A DNA stretch of 64,000 nucleotides from positions 620,001 to 684,000 of the forward strand of contig VWZW01007301.1 in assembly GCA_013397115.1 (NCBI GenBank), in the 5' to 3' direction. The translations under genes and the position numbers were made by a program. A model generated the notes under the pieces. That model saw nothing but the letters and a program-made list of their open reading frames with translations, made no database searches and was not told the DNA's origin. Shown here in pieces: positions 51,623 through 62,320 of this stretch. Source of the stretch: Edolisoma coerulescens (taxonomy: Eukaryota > Chordata > Aves > Passeriformes > Campephagidae). The number at the start of each line of letters is the position of its first letter. Position 1 is the stretch's first letter.

Positions 51623-52960
51623 ATGCTTCACCAGAAACAGTTGGCACTTTGCTAGGAACCAACTCTGTAAATGGAGACTTGGGGAGCCCCTCTGATGACG
51701 AGGACATGCCAGCAGGACATCACGATACATCCACAGTGTGTTCTAATGGCCCAGTCTTTGAGGAATCTTCTGGAGACACAATCCTGAGACACTCTTTAAG
51801 GACTAGTAGGACTCTGGAGACAGACCAGGATGAGCTGACCTCTGGTGCTTCAAGATCATCCCCTCCCAGAGGTCGCCAGGACTCACTAAATGACTATCTC
51901 GATGCAATAGAACACAATAACCATCCCAGACCAGGGACATCTGCCTGTGGTGACCATCCACGTGGAGCCTCCCCAAAACTGAGGAGTAGCTTCCCTACTG
52001 ACACAAGACTTAATGCTATGCTTCACATTGACTCAGACGAAGAGGAGCACGAGCTGCATCAAGACCTGGGTTTTCCATCTTCCTTGGAAGACGATGGTGG
52101 TTTAGTAATGCTAAATGGTGCTACCAGAAATGCTGAAAGAAATGATGTAAGTTCCTCATCAGATCAGGTAGTGCCAGGGCCTGCAGAGAGTGAAAGGGTT
52201 TCAGCCTCTGATGCTCCTTTGCCACCACCTGATGAGCAGCAAGATTCTCTCCCAGAGCTTCCACCTGCGCAGGAAGGAGGCGAAGGCCTGCAGGCTTCTC
52301 AGGCTGAAGCAGCAGCAGAGCAGGCTGGCGGCGAGGCCCCTGGCGCTCCGGAGGCAGAGCAGCCTCCGGGCAGTGCGGACACGGGAGCTGTTGAAGCTGC
52401 AGGTGGGAGCAGAAGGGGCGTCAGCGAAACGGAGTCCATTGACCAAGGGTCGGAGCCTTCGCAGCTGTCCTCAGAGACCGAGCAGAGCGACCCCGCTCGC
52501 ACGGAGAGCGTCAGCGAGGCCAGCACCCGGCCCGAGGGGGAGAGCGACGCCGAGGGGGCCGACAGCTCCTGCAACGAGAGCGCGACCGTGCGGCGCTCCT
52601 CCGTGGAGATGCGCTGCTCCTCCTGCGAGAGCGCCAGGTTTCCCGAGACTCCCGCCTTTTCCTCCCAGGAGGAAGAGGAGGGAGCCTGTGCCCCCGAGGC
52701 AGCTGGAGCGGAGCCGGGTGCCGGAGCACGGGACTCTGCGGGTGCTGCTGTTCCTCTGCCTGCGGTGCAGTTACCGCAGGAGGAGGCGCAGGAGGCTGAG
52801 GCAGGTGAACTGCAAGACCAAGAGGAAGCAGAAGAAGTCTGGCAAAGAAGAAGAAGCCTGCAGGCAGCAGCTGCCCAGAGCCAGTCTCAGGATGAAGAAA
52901 TTGAAGGAGCACAAGCAGCTTGTGAGGGTGCCACAGCACAGCTTGAAGGAGCTACTGGAG
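51623..52960 (+). CDS. HECW2: HECW2 coding exon G (long acidic disordered linker)
   Basis: A 1338-bp exon, the largest here, equivalent to human residues 329-774. It runs from a CTCTGCAG acceptor to a GGAG/GTAACA donor and is open throughout. The first third is conserved: NSVNGDLGSPSDDEDMP, RGRQDSLNDYLDAIEHN and LRSSFPTDTRLNAMLHIDSD. The remainder is Glu, Ser, Ala and Pro-rich and diverged, with conserved islands such as VSETESIDQGSEPSQLSSET and SARFPETPAFSSQEEE. It has no folded domain and is a likely phosphorylated spacer between C2 and WW1. The second half is GC-rich, unlike the other exons. The frame stays open 48 bases past the donor, to a stop at 53008-53010. Confidence 0.96.
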
Positions 52961-54268
52961 GTAACAGCTGCAGGAGGCACTTTGTGAAGTGGCCTTACTG
53001 CAGAGAGTAAAAAAAAAATTATGAAAATTAATGTCTGGAAACAAAGGTCTTTAATTTCTCAATTTTGTTATCTTTCAAGATTTTTTTGTTCCTTTGAATT
53101 TAATTGTTTCTTCAAGAGACTCTTGGGGGTTTTTGATTTAATGAAAAATCCAAACCTGAAGTATCCAAAACCTGTTTCTTTTGAAATTGGATATATTTTA
53201 ATTCTTGAGATAGTAGTGAGGAAAATGAAGAGGAGGAAAGAATTCCACAACATTACCTTGCTCACTAATGAAAATGGTTATGAGGAGGGTCAAAACTCCC
53301 CCAAAAGTATGAAATGCAAAATAGAATTTACATTTGGCTCTTTTCTTTTGAATATTTTATATTAGCATTAAAACATAAGGGTAATCAAAAGAAAGGGGAA
53401 AGGAAAAAGAATCATTTTTTTTGTCAACTTCAGGCTCTTTATCTTCCTTTTCCCAGTTTCTTCACTGTACAGATGGATCCTAGTGCACTGGAACCTTGGG
53501 AGGAAAGGAACATGTTACCCAAGTTAACACTGTAAAACTCTTATTGATTTTAAAATTATTTTAACAGTTGAGAATTTTCTGTCTCACTAAAATCACTGAA
53601 AGTAGAAATGTGTCCCTAATGAATTTTTTCCAAGCAACTTTAATAATGGATTATCTGTTCAGTTTCTTCAGGGACTGAAGTGTATCCAATCAAGTGGGTT
53701 TCCGAATGCATCTTTTTCATAACATACCAAGAGTTATATATAAGTATTAATTTCTTCTCTTCATAAGCAGGTTGTTGACTTGGAAATAATAATTTTGGTA
53801 TTTATTTCAAATACTGTCAATATTTTACAGCATTTTCTAGACATTTGGGATGCTCTTTATTAGGTGTCAGGTTGCATCATGTTTTGCAGATCAGTTTGGC
53901 TGCAGCAAGGAAAGACAATGGAGAGTTTTACCTCCCACTCTTAAGCAAGGTTTCTGAGGGGGCCAGTTGGGGCTTTGTCCTGGAATATGGCTCAGGAGCA
54001 GGTTGTTTCTGTGCCCTGCCTTTGGCTGCTCACAGATGGGTGCAGCACAACCTAGAGGTGATGTTTCCAGGACCAGGACATCCCAGAGGAATCACTTGCC
54101 TAGAACTCTCAGCATAACCTATTTTGACCCCAAGAACAGATGACTGTTATATATAGCTTGAAATATCGTAGTCCTGCAGAAGCTTTAACATCACTTGCTC
54201 AGTTTAGAGGCAACTCTAGGGCTTCCCCACTGACTGAAAAAAATAATTAGTGTGTGTTTTGATTGCAG
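52961..54268 (+). other. HECW2: HECW2 intron G-H
   Basis: Intron of 1,308 bp. Its first 50 bases continue the exon G frame to a TAA stop. The rest is AT-rich with no element recognised. Confidence 0.9.
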
Positions 54269-54364
54269 GTTCTCCTGCCAATGGCCATCAGCCCTTGAGG
54301 TCTCTGCCTTCGGTCCGTCAGGACGTTAGCCGGTACCAGAGAGTGGATGAGGCTCTGCCACCAA
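54269..54364 (+). CDS. HECW2: HECW2 coding exon H (leads into WW domain 1)
   Basis: A 96-bp exon after GTTTTGATTGCAG and before GTGAGC. It enters with two bases of a split Gly codon and leaves with one base of the Asn codon that opens WW1. It encodes SPANGHQPLRSLPSVRQDVS then RYQRVDEALPP, equivalent to human residues 775-806. The final LPP is the conserved turn just before the first WW tryptophan. Near-identity to human contrasts with the preceding acidic linker. Confidence 0.96.
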
Positions 54365-54964
54365 GTGAGCTTCTCCGTGCTATAACTGGGGGATAAGCTG
54401 CCTGTGTCTCATTACTGAGAGCTCTTTACATTTCCTTTTTGAATGTGGGAACCGAGAATGAACAGCTGAGAAGTTGGAAGTGAGGAGTGATGATGATGAA
54501 GTCCAGTGTTGTTGTGACAATTACACCTAGTGCCCACAGACTTGCTGAATGTCACTCGTGCAGAGGCAGGAAGGCACCGTGCTGCCTTTTCTGTGTGCCC
54601 TGCACAGGGGCAGGGAGCTGAGGTGACGGTGCTTGTGAGGCTCTGAGAGCTGTCAAGCACTCTGAAATCTCTGAATACTTCTTGTATGGCAATGATTTAC
54701 AAAGGAATATACAACATCTTTCATGTCTGCGGATTAGCTTAAGGGTGTCTGTGTTTTCCTTGCATTTTTTGAGAGAGAGTGAAGATTTTATATTAAAATA
54801 AACCTGGACATTAAGCAACAGTTAGATGAGCCTTAATGAACATATAAATTGTAATTTCTCTAATGCATGTGAAAATACATTGCTCTCAATTATTGAACTT
54901 ATTCACTTGCTTAAACTTTGGGAAGTGAAAATCTATCCAGTATTAGGTATTCAAAGAAAGGACA

Positions 54965-54984
54965 CCCCCCCCCCTCAAAAAAAA
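54965..54984. repeat. C10 then A8 homopolymers
   Basis: Ten C, then TC, then eight A. This is simple sequence prone to length error. Confidence 0.8.
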
Positions 54985-56663
54985 GGAACACAGTTAATAG
55001 GCAAACATTGCTTTAAAGCAACTATGCAAAAAAAAAAGGTAAATTCAGACCCACTCAAGTCTGTGGCAAAGCTCTGTTACTTTAAAGGAGTCGGGAATTA
55101 AAATATTTAGTGTGAAATGAACAGATCCCTATTTCCCAGTATGGTATGGGACTGTGTTTGCTCTGTAATTGGAGCAAGTAACTGGAAGGAGCCTGATAAC
55201 AGAACACAGATATAACTGTGTGTGGAAAGCCAGGATGATGATATGGTTGTGCTCCCTGCTGCCTCTGTTATAATCAGATTAATTCTGTGTGCAGATCCTC
55301 AAGTTAATTAAGTGCCACCCTAATATACCAGTTTTACATTTTACAAAACTGTGTCTGGCAGACACATATTTCAGAAATGCACAGAGATAGCTGGTCCAGT
55401 TCTGTGGTTTCAGAAGCAAACTATACACTACAGTAACTACCTAGAAAAACTATTGGAATGTTAGTGGAAAAAGCTTTGGCTGTGTAGTATTTTAACATTT
55501 CTGACGTTTGCTGGGTTTCTGCACAGTCATGCATGGCATGATGCCTGTACACATCGCCCCTTTACAGTCAAAGCCCAATGCGATCTCCATGTAAATCAGT
55601 CATTTGCTAATATGAATAAAGTCTTAAATACTAATCATTGCCTAGATCCAGCTTTGCTCTCCAGAACTCTGCTTTCAGATGTGTGACAGTTTTAATATTT
55701 TAATACTGAAAAATTAGAGAAAATATTAAGAATACGATTTTGAGTTATAAACTGCAATTTCTTTGTAATTTGGGTTATATTCAATTTGTTGTTTCACCAG
55801 AACTTGAAAGTAAGAAAGAAGAAGACACGGATTTCTTTCAATTTGGTGTTAGGTTAAGTTAGAGAACAAGAGAAAGAATTTAAACATTTATCTTGTATTT
55901 CTGCCTATAACATGCAACAATATGCTCCAGTTCCTAGATTCCTAGGGAAAAATTAAAAAAGCTTGACCATGAAACCTCAATGAATGACAATTTTGCAATT
56001 CAGCAAGCTATTTGTAACACATTTGACCAACAGTGATTTGATGGAATATAGCCTCATATAGGAACATAGCGAAGGTAGCCTTGTCCATCACAACACTGAT
56101 GCGGATGCTTTACTTTGGAAGCCGTTGCCCAAGTGTTTAAACTTGTGTATTTAAAATTCTATGCAGGCATAAATTGTTTTCTTCTGCAACACCATGTTAT
56201 GGAAATGGTGACTGTGTCAGAATTGGGCATAAACACCACAAGAAAAATCCCAACTTATTATACAGTGGTTTAGGGATTGACATTTAAGCAGGATAATGAA
56301 TTCACAAATGTAAACTGCTTGAGGGATTTTTTTTTGGTTGTTTTGCTGGGTTTTTTTGGGGTATTTTTCCCAATGAACAATTCTGTTCTTCCCGGAATAC
56401 TTTGGTGTTTTATTTTGTTTACAAACTCTGGTTAAAAAACTTGAGTGTTTTTGTTTTATCAGCAGATACTACTTTCACTTAGACTTGCAATATAGAAAGT
56501 CTCATCTAGACACCTTCTGAGCTCTCAAAGACTGTTTTTCAACTGATGTGCTAAATGGTTTGCACGTTTTTTGTAGTTGCAAGTGTCAAAGAATCAGACA
56601 TGTCTGTTTCTGTACAGATGTGTATTTTTTATATACAGATATATATGTATATGTCCATGTAGC

Positions 56664-56700
56664 AGTAGTAGTAATAATTATTATTATTATTGTTGTTGTT
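56664..56700. repeat. Compound trinucleotide microsatellite
   Basis: GTA units pass into ATA/TTA units and then TTG units in continuous three-base register. It is likely length-polymorphic. Confidence 0.85.
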
Positions 56701-57300
56701 TTTATTGTTACTCCTGCTACTACTGCAACAACCACAACATAGACCCCAGCTGTGTTCCGTGTCTTTGTGTCTTCCTCATTTTACAAGCAGGTATTAGGCA
56801 GATGGTGTTTCTGACCTCAATTCTCTACGGTTTGAGGCCCAGGTGTTGTGATGCACCAGGTTCCTGCTGAGCACTGAAAGTCAGATGTGGCTGGGGAAAG
56901 GTCTCAGTGCCTTCCTCTCTGCTCTCCTGGGGTGGTGCAGACTTCTAGCACTGTCTGTAGCTTCCTCTGCAAAATCAGTGGGCAGCATTACAGTTACACA
57001 AAAAGGTGAATTTGGTATGATGTTTGCATAATGGGCAATTCTGGAACATACATTTAGTATATGAAGGAATGCTATAATTGAGCATCTTTCCTGGCAGGTC
57101 TGGTTACATTTAATATAGGTTGATGGAAACACAGGAAGAGCACTGGCATCTGTTTTATTACTGTTATCTGGGGAAGAACAATGGCAAGGATTTTGGTACT
57201 TACCCATTGGCCTTTTGCACAAGCAGAAGCCTCAAAGACTGAATCTTGAATTGCTTCGGTCCAAGAGAATTAAACTAACTATACAGATGTTTTGTTGGTG

Positions 57301-57351
57301 GTTTTTTGTTTTTTTTTTGTTTTTTTTTGTTTTTTTTGTTTTTTTTTTTTT
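57301..57351. repeat. T-rich tract with spaced G bases
   Basis: Long T runs are separated by single G bases over about 50 bp. This is simple sequence or an old oligo-A tail read antisense; no element body was seen beside it. Confidence 0.85.
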
Positions 57352-57646
57352 AATCTTGGACTGTTACTGGTTAGTGGGAAATAGGATAGGAAAAGGAATG
57401 GAAATTTTTAGATACAGATTCCAGATTCCATGGAACCTTACCTACAGTGGGGAATTTGATTTATGGGATAAAATAGGAAAAAACCATCCATCTTAACCCT
57501 TCAGAAGGAAGGCTCTATGTTGAAGTCATCCTGTAAAAGAGAAATAGAGACTTGAAACAATAGATGGGGTTAAAAACGTGACAGAGCTCAAACAAATGAA
57601 AAAACCCCAGGCCCTCCATAGTTTACAGTATTTTATTGCTCCTTAG

Positions 57647-57797
57647 ATTGGGAGGCTCGTATCGACAGCCACGGACGGATTTTTTACGTGGACCACGTGA
57701 ACAGGACAACGACGTGGCAGCGACCCACAGCTCCCCCAGCCCCACAGATTCTCCAGAGGTCAAATTCCATACAGCAGATGGAACAGCTGAATCGCCG
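57647..57797 (+). CDS. HECW2: HECW2 coding exon I (WW domain 1)
   Basis: A 151-bp exon after TTTATTGCTCCTTAG and before GTAAGA, equivalent to human residues 807-856. It encodes NWEARIDSHGRIFYVDHVNR then TTTWQRPTAPPAP, followed by SNSIQQMEQLNRR. This is a complete WW core: Trp 808, the aromatic pair FY 819-820, His 823, Trp 830 and Pro 833 (human numbering). All residues needed to bind PPxY ligands are present. The last part begins the predicted coiled coil (QQMEQLNRR) that follows WW1. Confidence 0.97.
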
Positions 57798-58170
57798 GTA
57801 AGAGTTACCCTTGGTGCTTGTGAATTTTGTGGGCTTGCAAAACTGCATTCACCATTGCAAGACTGAGCGTGGAGACAAGGCCACAGTTGCTACCACAGCT
57901 GGCCTTATGTGGCTATTTTTATGTGGCTGTTGCTTTTAGTTTGCATGTGGGCTTTCAGGACTTTTGTGTTCCACCTGTGATCCTAAGCTATGTGACCAAA
58001 AAGAATACATCTGATAATGGTTGCCAGAGATTCAAAAGGCTATTAATGCAGAAATCAGAGGTCAATATATATTAACCTACATGGCAGAAAAGATGGGCAG
58101 GCTCCCTTGGAGCCAGAATTGGGTCATAATTACCATATACTATATATAAAGTCCAGTTTTCCAACCCTAG
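57798..58170 (+). other. HECW2: HECW2 intron I-J
   Basis: A 373-bp intron, the shortest in the window, with a TATATATA stretch near its 3' end. Nothing else is seen. Confidence 0.92.
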
Positions 58171-58274
58171 GTACCAGAGCATCCGAAGAACAATGACAAA
58201 TGACAGGCCTGAAGAGCACACAAATGCCGTGGATGGAGCTGCAGAGGAAGCTGAATTTCATCATTCTAATTCAG
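58171..58274 (+). CDS. HECW2: HECW2 coding exon J (coiled coil and linker)
   Basis: A 104-bp exon after TTTTCCAACCCTAG and before GTTAAA, with one split base at each end, equivalent to human residues 857-891. It encodes YQSIRRTMTNDRPEEHTNAV then DGAAEEAEFHHSNS. The start completes the coiled coil; the rest is a poorly conserved acidic linker. The donor GTTAAA is weaker than the others in this gene. The exon contains no long ATG-initiated frame and was placed by phase and by similarity to HECW2. Confidence 0.95.
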
Positions 58275-61200
58275 GTTAAAATAAAATAATTTTTTTCCCC
58301 TTCTCTGAAGAAGGGAGCACTCATCTCATAGATGATTTAGTGAGAGTACATAAAGCAAACCCTAACTTCTTCCTCTGAAAGTCTGTGTGAAAATGAAGCC
58401 ATTTGTTTTCGTTGCTGTCTAGTTTTGAAGTTTATGACTCAGCCTGCTCAATATGGTGAAGAGATGAATGTGAGATTCAGAGCACTTTCCTGTCAGTACC
58501 AGACTGGTTAAGAAAGCAGGACATTTGCACTGGAAAAGTATAAAATTGTGTGGTCTGGCATACAAATATTTTGACTCTGCTTAATGCAGTTTAAAATAGT
58601 AGAATGTAGGACTAGAAAGGGCTTCAGGCAGTCATTGACTACATATCTGTAGATAGATTGGCTGAGCTGTTCCTAGGCCATACTTGCCAAATGCTGTCTC
58701 ATGAATTCTTATAATATATTTTCCACTTGATGGACGTTCTTTAACTTTTTTACGCAGTCTACTCATATCATTCTTCTTATGACATACCCTTAAATCCATT
58801 ACTTCCTAGTCTTTCCTTGTGACTTCTGGTTTTAGGTCTGAAATTATTTTTTTGGCCTGCTCAGGATTGTCCTGAGTTGGTCTTCAGCTTCTGAGGAATA
58901 TTTCAGAAAATCAAATAAAACTATGACTCTGCTGCACTGAAGAGGTTCTGGAAGGGTCCTACATAAAACGCTCCTTGCACATTCCTGCAGAAGTTTGGGG
59001 TTTGGGTTTTTTTGATAGTTTGACACCAACCAGTTTTCAGTCTTTGATCTGCTAAAATCAGGTCCTGATCCTTGTCTGCAGAACTTTGGCACAAATGTCT
59101 GGTTTTCATCTGGTGTTTGTGAGTTGATTATCCCTAGCTGCCCACAGATCTTTGCACTTTTCTAATGTGCCCTTGTGGTTTTGAATCTTGTCCATCCTGC
59201 TGTCCAAGTACTGCAGAATCTCCTAATTGGAGCAAGTTTTGTCTTCCCTGTCCAGTCATAAGTAGAAATAATGGGTAGGACCAGACCCAGAGAGATTTTG
59301 GTGAAACATCTTGGTGGACAGCATTTATCCCATTCCTTTTGAGAACTCTTTTGAGACCTCTGAAAGAACCACCAGTGTCTCAGCGATTGCTCCACCTTGT
59401 TTCCTAACTGTTAGAGTGCATTTTACCTGACCTACAGGCTTTGAAAACCTTTAATTTGCACCGCGTTCTTTAACCTGCTCTGTCTCACCTCCATTTTTTC
59501 ATTCTTCTGATTGTCTGGCCAGTGTTAACCTTTTGAATGAAGATGGGAAGAAAGACCTTTTTTCTGAGTTCTAACATCATTACTGTTTTTTCTTTTCCCT
59601 AAGCAGATTCTCTCCTTGGTCGTCTTCCTACTAAAAATTTTCTAATACATTTATAAAGTTTGTTACCCATCCAGTCCCTTGCATAGCGGTGTGGTGTCGT
59701 GTGCTTTGGCTTTGTCTCTAGATGCTCTCAATATACTCTTATAAAAATCTCTCCTAAATTAATCTGATATGCAAACAGTGTCACCCTTTCTCAAGTTTCA
59801 AGTCATTGTAGAACTTGAGATTTACCCAAGTGTTCCCTTTTATTACTTGTAGCCTTCACTTCTGTTGTAGCCATTTCCTTTTCTGTCTTTGTGCATGTGC
59901 AGCCAGATGGTTTGTGCTGTGCACAAATCAGCTTTAGGCAAATTCAGGCCAAACCTAACCAGCAAGTTCAGCTGAATAAACTTCTCATAAACCAAATTCA
60001 TAAGCCTCAAACTGCAATAAAAACCCACCTGGTGACCCATTCTGGTTTCCAGATTGCCCAGACTATGACAGAGGACGTATCTGCAGCATGTCACAGCATC
60101 TTCCAGGGTGTGAGAGTTGCCTGGTGTACACCCAAGTTTTGTGCCAGTACAAAGTTCACATATAACTTCAGTGCATGTCTACAAGGCACTCCCAGCCCAA
60201 GTAGTCAGGCACAGCTTCAGGAGCCTTTGTGCCACTCTGTCTTTGCCCCACTGACGTGCTCCATGTGGGAGAGCTTGAGGTCTATTGTTTAAGTAGTGTC
60301 TCTAAAAATCCTCTTGTTTATTTATTTTACCTAATACCCTCCCACTTCCTGGTTTCTTCTAATACTTTGAATGAATGTGTTTGTTTTCCCCATTCCCTTT
60401 TTTCCATAATATTTAGCTCTCCATATTTAGAATTTTAACTGTTTGTGTTATTTTCCTCTTCTTTTGTAATTTCTTCTTACTTTTCCCTCAGTTTAGAGTC
60501 TCATTCACTGCCTCCCTCCTTGCTCTTCTGTGTTATGATCTTTTCTGTGATAGCTGCAGTCTACATGATTAATATTCATTTGATGGAGAAGCATGGAAAT
60601 ACTGCAATGTGTAAAAAAGAAAGAAACTGAAATGTAGGTGGCAGCACACATTTTAGTGTACAATCACTGAAGACTAAATCTGAACTTGCAGTTTTTCCTT
60701 TACTTTAAAAATATGCTTCCAGATATCTTCAAAGAGAATTGGGGGCAACAGTTTTAACATTGTAGCAAACACCACTCAATATATTTTCACTTCCTTCCTG
60801 GTACTCAAGAAAAATCGGGGCACTTCTGTAGTTGCTAGGAGAAGACACAAATGTTTATTGGAAGTTAAAACTTGTAAGGTACTTCCTTGGCAACCTGCTT
60901 CTTACTTACATAAGTTGCTTAAATACTGTATCAGGATTGGGGCTGTGGTAATGGCAGATTTATTGTTTGTTTTTTAAGAAGGAATGAAACATTTATAAGT
61001 GTACAATGACTTTTATATCCATTAGATAACATTTAAAAAATAACTTACCTGCATGCAGCTACAGCATAGCAGTGCAGACATGCCCCAGGGACTTTCTTCG
61101 TCGTATGTACAGGCACAAACTTGGTAACCCAAATAATTGAATGTCTTTTTTTTTTTTAATGATTGTTTACCAAAAGGCACAAGTAAATGTTACTAAACTA

Positions 61201-61394
61201 AAATTGTAATATTTTCAGAAACTTCAGTGTTATGTTAGAAATTCAGGTACACTTATGTGGAGAATCCTCAGTAAATCTGAAATAGTTGTGTACTTAATGC
61301 TTTCCTTGCTTGTATGATTCAAATCAATACAATTGTTTGCAGTGATGCTTTGGTAGTAACTGCTGGAAGTCTTTGTCATTTACTTCGCTCTTAG
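58275..61394 (+). other. HECW2: HECW2 intron J-K
   Basis: Intron of 3,120 bp. It holds an ancient antisense CR1 remnant at about 58600-58840 and a 12-base T run near 61146-61157. A 133-codon + frame at 59891-60292 resembles nothing known to me and is treated as chance. Confidence 0.88.
58600..58840 (-). mobile_element. Very old CR1-type LINE remnant, antisense
   Basis: The + strand keeps only scattered similarity to the reverse complement of a CR1 3' end. It starts AGAATGTAGGACTAGAAAGG (usual pattern 'GAAT..TAGGACTGGAAGGGACC') and later has CTTAAATCCATTACTTCCTA (usual pattern 'TTTAAGCCCATTACTTCTTG'). Order and orientation agree with the other antisense CR1 pieces. The ends are uncertain and the copy is highly diverged. 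Confidence 0.5.
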
Positions 61395-61519
61395 ATTTTC
61401 GAAGAGAGAATGTGCTGCCTCACTCTACCTCCAGATCCAGACTTACTTTATTGCTCCAGTCTCCCCCTGTGAAATTCCTTATCAGCCCAGAGTTCTTTAC
61501 AGTGCTGCATTCTAACCCT
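61395..61519 (+). CDS. HECW2: HECW2 coding exon K (conserved region between WW domains)
   Basis: A 125-bp exon after TTACTTCGCTCTTAG and before GTGAGT, equivalent to human residues 892-933. It encodes DFRRENVLPHSTSRSRLTLL, then LQSPPVKFLISPEFFTVLHS and NP, ending on a complete codon. This starts the conserved helical domain specific to HECW proteins that precedes WW2. Human has Ile where this has Val and Leu (ENILPHS, SRITLL). It clearly favours HECW2 over HECW1. Confidence 0.97.
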
Positions 61520-62134
61520 GTGAGTATGGTGGCTACAGCTCAAAGGCTTTCATAAATATGTGCTTATGAATGCAGTTGTTTTGTGTGCAAAGATACTGCT
61601 CAGTGTTTGATGATAAGATATGGGTAGTACATGGGGAGGCTGGATAAATTCACACATCATCATCCCTTGCAATTATTGTGCTATCAGAGCCATCCTAGCT
61701 CTGCATGATAGAGGTTTTTATTTTCCATTCAATTCTTTATCTTTCTTATGATACAAAATTATTTGTTTGTTGAAGCAATAGCTTTCTTACTGTGCTTTGC
61801 ACAGGGTGAAACACAGTTCTGAGAAAGACTTTGCTGCTTAATGGTATGATTTGCTTCCCCCAGATTGCCTGGTTTATATCAAAGTATATTAGAGGTCACA
61901 CTGAACAAAAAACCATCTTAATATATATCTTCCTTTTCCTTTTTTGCCTGTTCTTCAGTGCTTCTTTTTGCATAGGTTGCCCCCTCAGTTTGTGTAATGG
62001 GATTTATATTGTAAGCAGAAGCAATGGAATGAGTAACTTTTCTTCTGCAAGCACACTTACAATGAAGGGGGGTTGTCTTTTGTGGTAAGAGCAGTTTTCT
62101 CTTTGAAAAGCCTTTGCTGCTGTGTGTTTTCCAG
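61520..62134 (+). other. HECW2: HECW2 intron K-L
   Basis: A 615-bp intron with a T-rich 3' half and a GTGTGTTTTCCAG acceptor. No element is recognised. Confidence 0.92.
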
Positions 62135-62320
62135 AGTGCCTACCGCATGTTTACAAACAACACGTGTTTGAAGCACATGATCACCAAAGTCCGGCGGGAC
62201 ACCCACCACTTCGAGCGCTACCAGCACAACCGGGATCTGGTGGGCTTCCTCAACATGTTTGCCAACAAGCAGCTGGAGCTGCCGAGGGGCTGGGAAATGA
62301 AACACGACCATCAGGGCAAG
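62135..62320 (+). CDS. HECW2: HECW2 coding exon L (helical domain and start of WW domain 2)
   Basis: A 186-bp exon, complete codons at both ends, equivalent to human residues 934-995. It encodes SAYRMFTNNTCLKHMITKVR, RDTHHFERYQHNRDLVGFLN and MFANKQLELPRGWEMKHDHQ, then GK. The first two thirds complete the helical domain. LPRGWEMKHDHQGK is the first strand of WW domain 2, including its first tryptophan. The rest of WW2 (expected ...FFVDHNSRTTTF...) must lie on the next exon, beyond the window. The GTAACT donor follows directly. Residue-level identity to human appears complete here. Confidence 0.97.

Larger units (their letters stand above)
54365..57646 (+). other. HECW2: HECW2 intron H-I
   Basis: Intron of 3,282 bp. 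It contains C10 and A8 runs at 54965-54984, a compound trinucleotide array at 56664-56700 and a T-rich tract with spaced G bases at 57301-57351. No gene or retroelement is recognised. Confidence 0.9.

Noticed and set aside
51649..51651. Treating 51649 as a translation start of a separate 453-residue protein
   Set aside because: The codon is TTG, and the frame is simply the interior of HECW2 exon G, which begins at 51623 in phase with exon F.
59891..60292. 133-codon plus-strand frame in intron J-K
   Set aside because: It is not in phase with flanking HECW2 exons, lacks exon-type splice sites and does not resemble HECW2 or any known protein.
26480..62320. Assignment to the paralogue HECW1
   Set aside because: Exons J, K and L carry HECW2-type wording, and the linker lacks the HECW1-type sequence after WW1. 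The domain numbering also matches HECW2.
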